From Trichoplusia ni (Eukaryota > Arthropoda > Insecta > Lepidoptera > Noctuidae), in the NCBI RefSeq assembly GCF_003590095.1, contig NC_039502.1:4875753-4939752 (forward strand): a stretch of 64,000 nt of DNA. The letters are read 5' to 3'. Position 1 is the first letter of the stretch. Every line of letters starts with the position of its first letter. The notes beneath the pieces are model-generated. The model made no database searches and was not told where the DNA came from. It saw only the letters and a list, made by a program, of their open reading frames with translations. Position numbers and translations under genes: made by a program. Shown one piece after another: positions 62,548 through 64,000 of the stretch.

Positions 62548-63877
62548 TTCTGGTATGATTGGATCGAATTTATTTGAAAATTTTGCACATCATTTGAATC
62601 TTTGTTACTTTCAGTAGATTGCGGAATATCTACGTTTTCAGCGGTATCCGCGTCGGGGTACTGATCTGCACAACCATCGCTAGAATACATGTTTGTATAA
62701 TCGTAGTCATAGTCGGTCGTCATATTATAATAAGTGTTATCATTGTAAGCATCGTTTGGATTATAATATTGTCGCTCGTCATCAGAATAAAGCTCATTTA
62801 CAGGGAAACCTTGTTGTGGCTTCGCCGGTGCTGGGGCTGTTCTCATGGTCACGTCACGATCGTTCAAGAGAGCCTTGGGTGGCTGGTAGCCTGAAGGTTG
62901 AGGGTGTCTGTAACCAAACTGTCCTACCTGGGGTCTATAGCCAAATTGTTGAGGGTTGTTTGGGGCCAAAGACAGGTGGTCTATACCCAAATTGAACGGA
63001 GGCTTGTATCCAAACTGATTCAATGGAGGTCGGAAACCATTCTGCTGATTTGGCATATTTGGGCGCACAAAATTTTGATTAGGTATGCCGAATTTAAATT
63101 GAGGTTGATTTGCGAGAGGCCTGAAATTATTATATATTGCAATGGAGGCTGTGTTAAAATAGGTTTCGGATTTGTTGAAATTAAAAACAAAGCCTTATCG
63201 CGTGATGGTAATAACGAACTTTGCGGACGGTGTTGCAACATCTTACTGCGTAAATTATATTGTTCCTGAAAGTTAACCTCTTCAAGCACATGTTTTGACG
63301 CCTCTTCCAATGAATCCGGGTTTTTAATTCGAACAATCCGTACCATAATATATGTTCTGGTAAATTATACATGAAAACATTAAGCGAAGTATTGTTATAG
63401 ATCACACGCTTAGCTTCTCTTAATGATAAAGAGCTATTCTGATTAACTTTCGACATTAATATCGCACGAATATCCTGTATACGACTGCAAAAATTCTAAA
63501 TATGACTCATTATGTTTAATTTTTAGGGTTTCCAACTCTATCGCTACGCACTCCTCACTCCTGGGATCGCCAAAATGTTGAATCAACAAAGATTTTAATT
63601 CATTATAAGTATCAAAGTCGCCCCTTTCACTTATAAGGGCTGCCGCTTTCCCCTTTAGTTTACTGGTAATTATTTGCATTAAAAATTCATTCCGCTCTAC
63701 GGTTCCTTGATACCTTTCGATAACATATTTGCACTTTCGTAAAAATAAACTAAGTAAATTAGTTTCGCCGCTATATTCAGGAATTAATCTTAACACATCT
63801 CGGGGTATCGTTGTCTCCGGTAGAGGCACAGCTGCCACCGCCTCCGCCGTAGATAAAGGAATTTGACCTTGATTCAT
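62544..63877 (-). pseudogene. gag: Gag of the errantivirus-like element, frameshifted
   Basis: An ATG at 63877 (MNQGQIPLSTAEAV) starts a capsid-type region (RLIPEYSGETNLLSLFLRKC, MQIITSKLKGKAAALISER, LKSLLIQHFGDPRSEE). Several frame changes occur between 63450 and 63020. The C-terminal part has repeated QFGYR/GYxPP units and a Tyr/Asp-rich acidic tail. No zinc knuckle is present, as in other errantiviruses. Confidence 0.85.
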
Positions 63878-64000
63878 TTTTTTTTTTATTATATTTTAAA
63901 GTAAAATATAAAAGTACACGTTAAAGTTAATTAGAAAGAAATCAATGTAAAAATAAAATTAAAAGCAATTTGAGTTTAAAATTGCAAGGTTAAATTCTTA
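63878..64000 (-). other. Leader of the errantivirus-like element (partial)
   Basis: AT-rich sequence upstream of the gag ATG, running to the window edge. The primer-binding site and 5' LTR must lie beyond 64000. Confidence 0.6.

Larger units (their letters stand above)
52801..64000 (-). mobile_element. Errantivirus-like Ty3/gypsy element (gag-pol-env), decayed and interrupted
   Basis: On the minus strand: leader (64000-63878), gag, protease, RT/RNase H, integrase, env, polypurine tract and 3' LTR. The 5' LTR is outside the window. The LTR has the AGTTA...TAACT ends characteristic of gypsy-type errantiviruses. An R1/I-group LINE sits between protease and RT (57909-61755). Every ORF has frameshifts or stops, so this is an old inactive endogenous retrovirus-like copy. 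Confidence 0.9.

Overview
The window is a piece of insect, almost certainly lepidopteran, nuclear DNA made almost entirely of transposable elements. I found no convincing host gene. The lepidopteran call is an inference from the repeat content: Helitrons that start TCTATACT and end CTAG, tRNA-derived SINEs with the GGTTCGATCCC box, insect errantivirus-like elements with baculovirus-F-like envelope genes, an FP-domain fragment, a DUF4780 LINE ORF1 and CR1/R1-type LINEs. A run of exactly 1000 N (3442-4441) marks a scaffold gap.

Layout. 1-5.1 kb: an FP-domain fragment, the 5' part of an autonomous Helitron broken by frameshifts and by the gap, then the tail of a BEL/Pao-like element with a putative LTR. 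5.1-13.7 kb: a minus-strand LINE (DUF4780 ORF1, endonuclease/RT ORF2) split by a Mag-like Ty3/gypsy element with 140-bp LTRs and a CCGTC target duplication. 14.0-19.6 kb: an inverted-arm (foldback) transposon with a TTTTAAA duplication, carrying N- and C-terminal pieces of a SWIM-finger transposase-type protein and invaded by a Helitron and an ORF1-only LINE. 19.6-25.2 kb: SINE, MITE, dead CR1 LINE, and a small Helitron split by a striking LTR-env-LTR element that has no gag or pol.

25.2-38.0 kb: mariner remnant, a P-element-like transposon with a THAP exon, then a Penelope-like element (PLE) broken first by a CR1-type LINE and then by a Ty3/gypsy element with identical 109-bp LTRs and an extra small membrane-protein ORF before gag. 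38.5-47.9 kb: a copia element on the minus strand, a decayed LINE ORF1, a MULE with an apparently intact FLYWCH-MULE transposase, and a PLE with an intact RT/GIY-YIG ORF and an inverted 5' piece. 48-52.7 kb: mariner, Helitron and SINE fragments and about 2 kb with nothing recognised. 52.8 kb to the end: a decayed errantivirus (gag-pol-env, minus strand) split by an R1/I-group LINE, itself split by a 369-bp SINE-like repeat.

The genes do not form a pathway. They are a layered record of insertions whose order can be read from target-site duplications. The items most worth a second look are the env-only LTR element (possibly an integrated copy of a spliced env mRNA), the foldback SWIM element, the P-like THAP element, the small pre-gag membrane ORF and the MULE termini.
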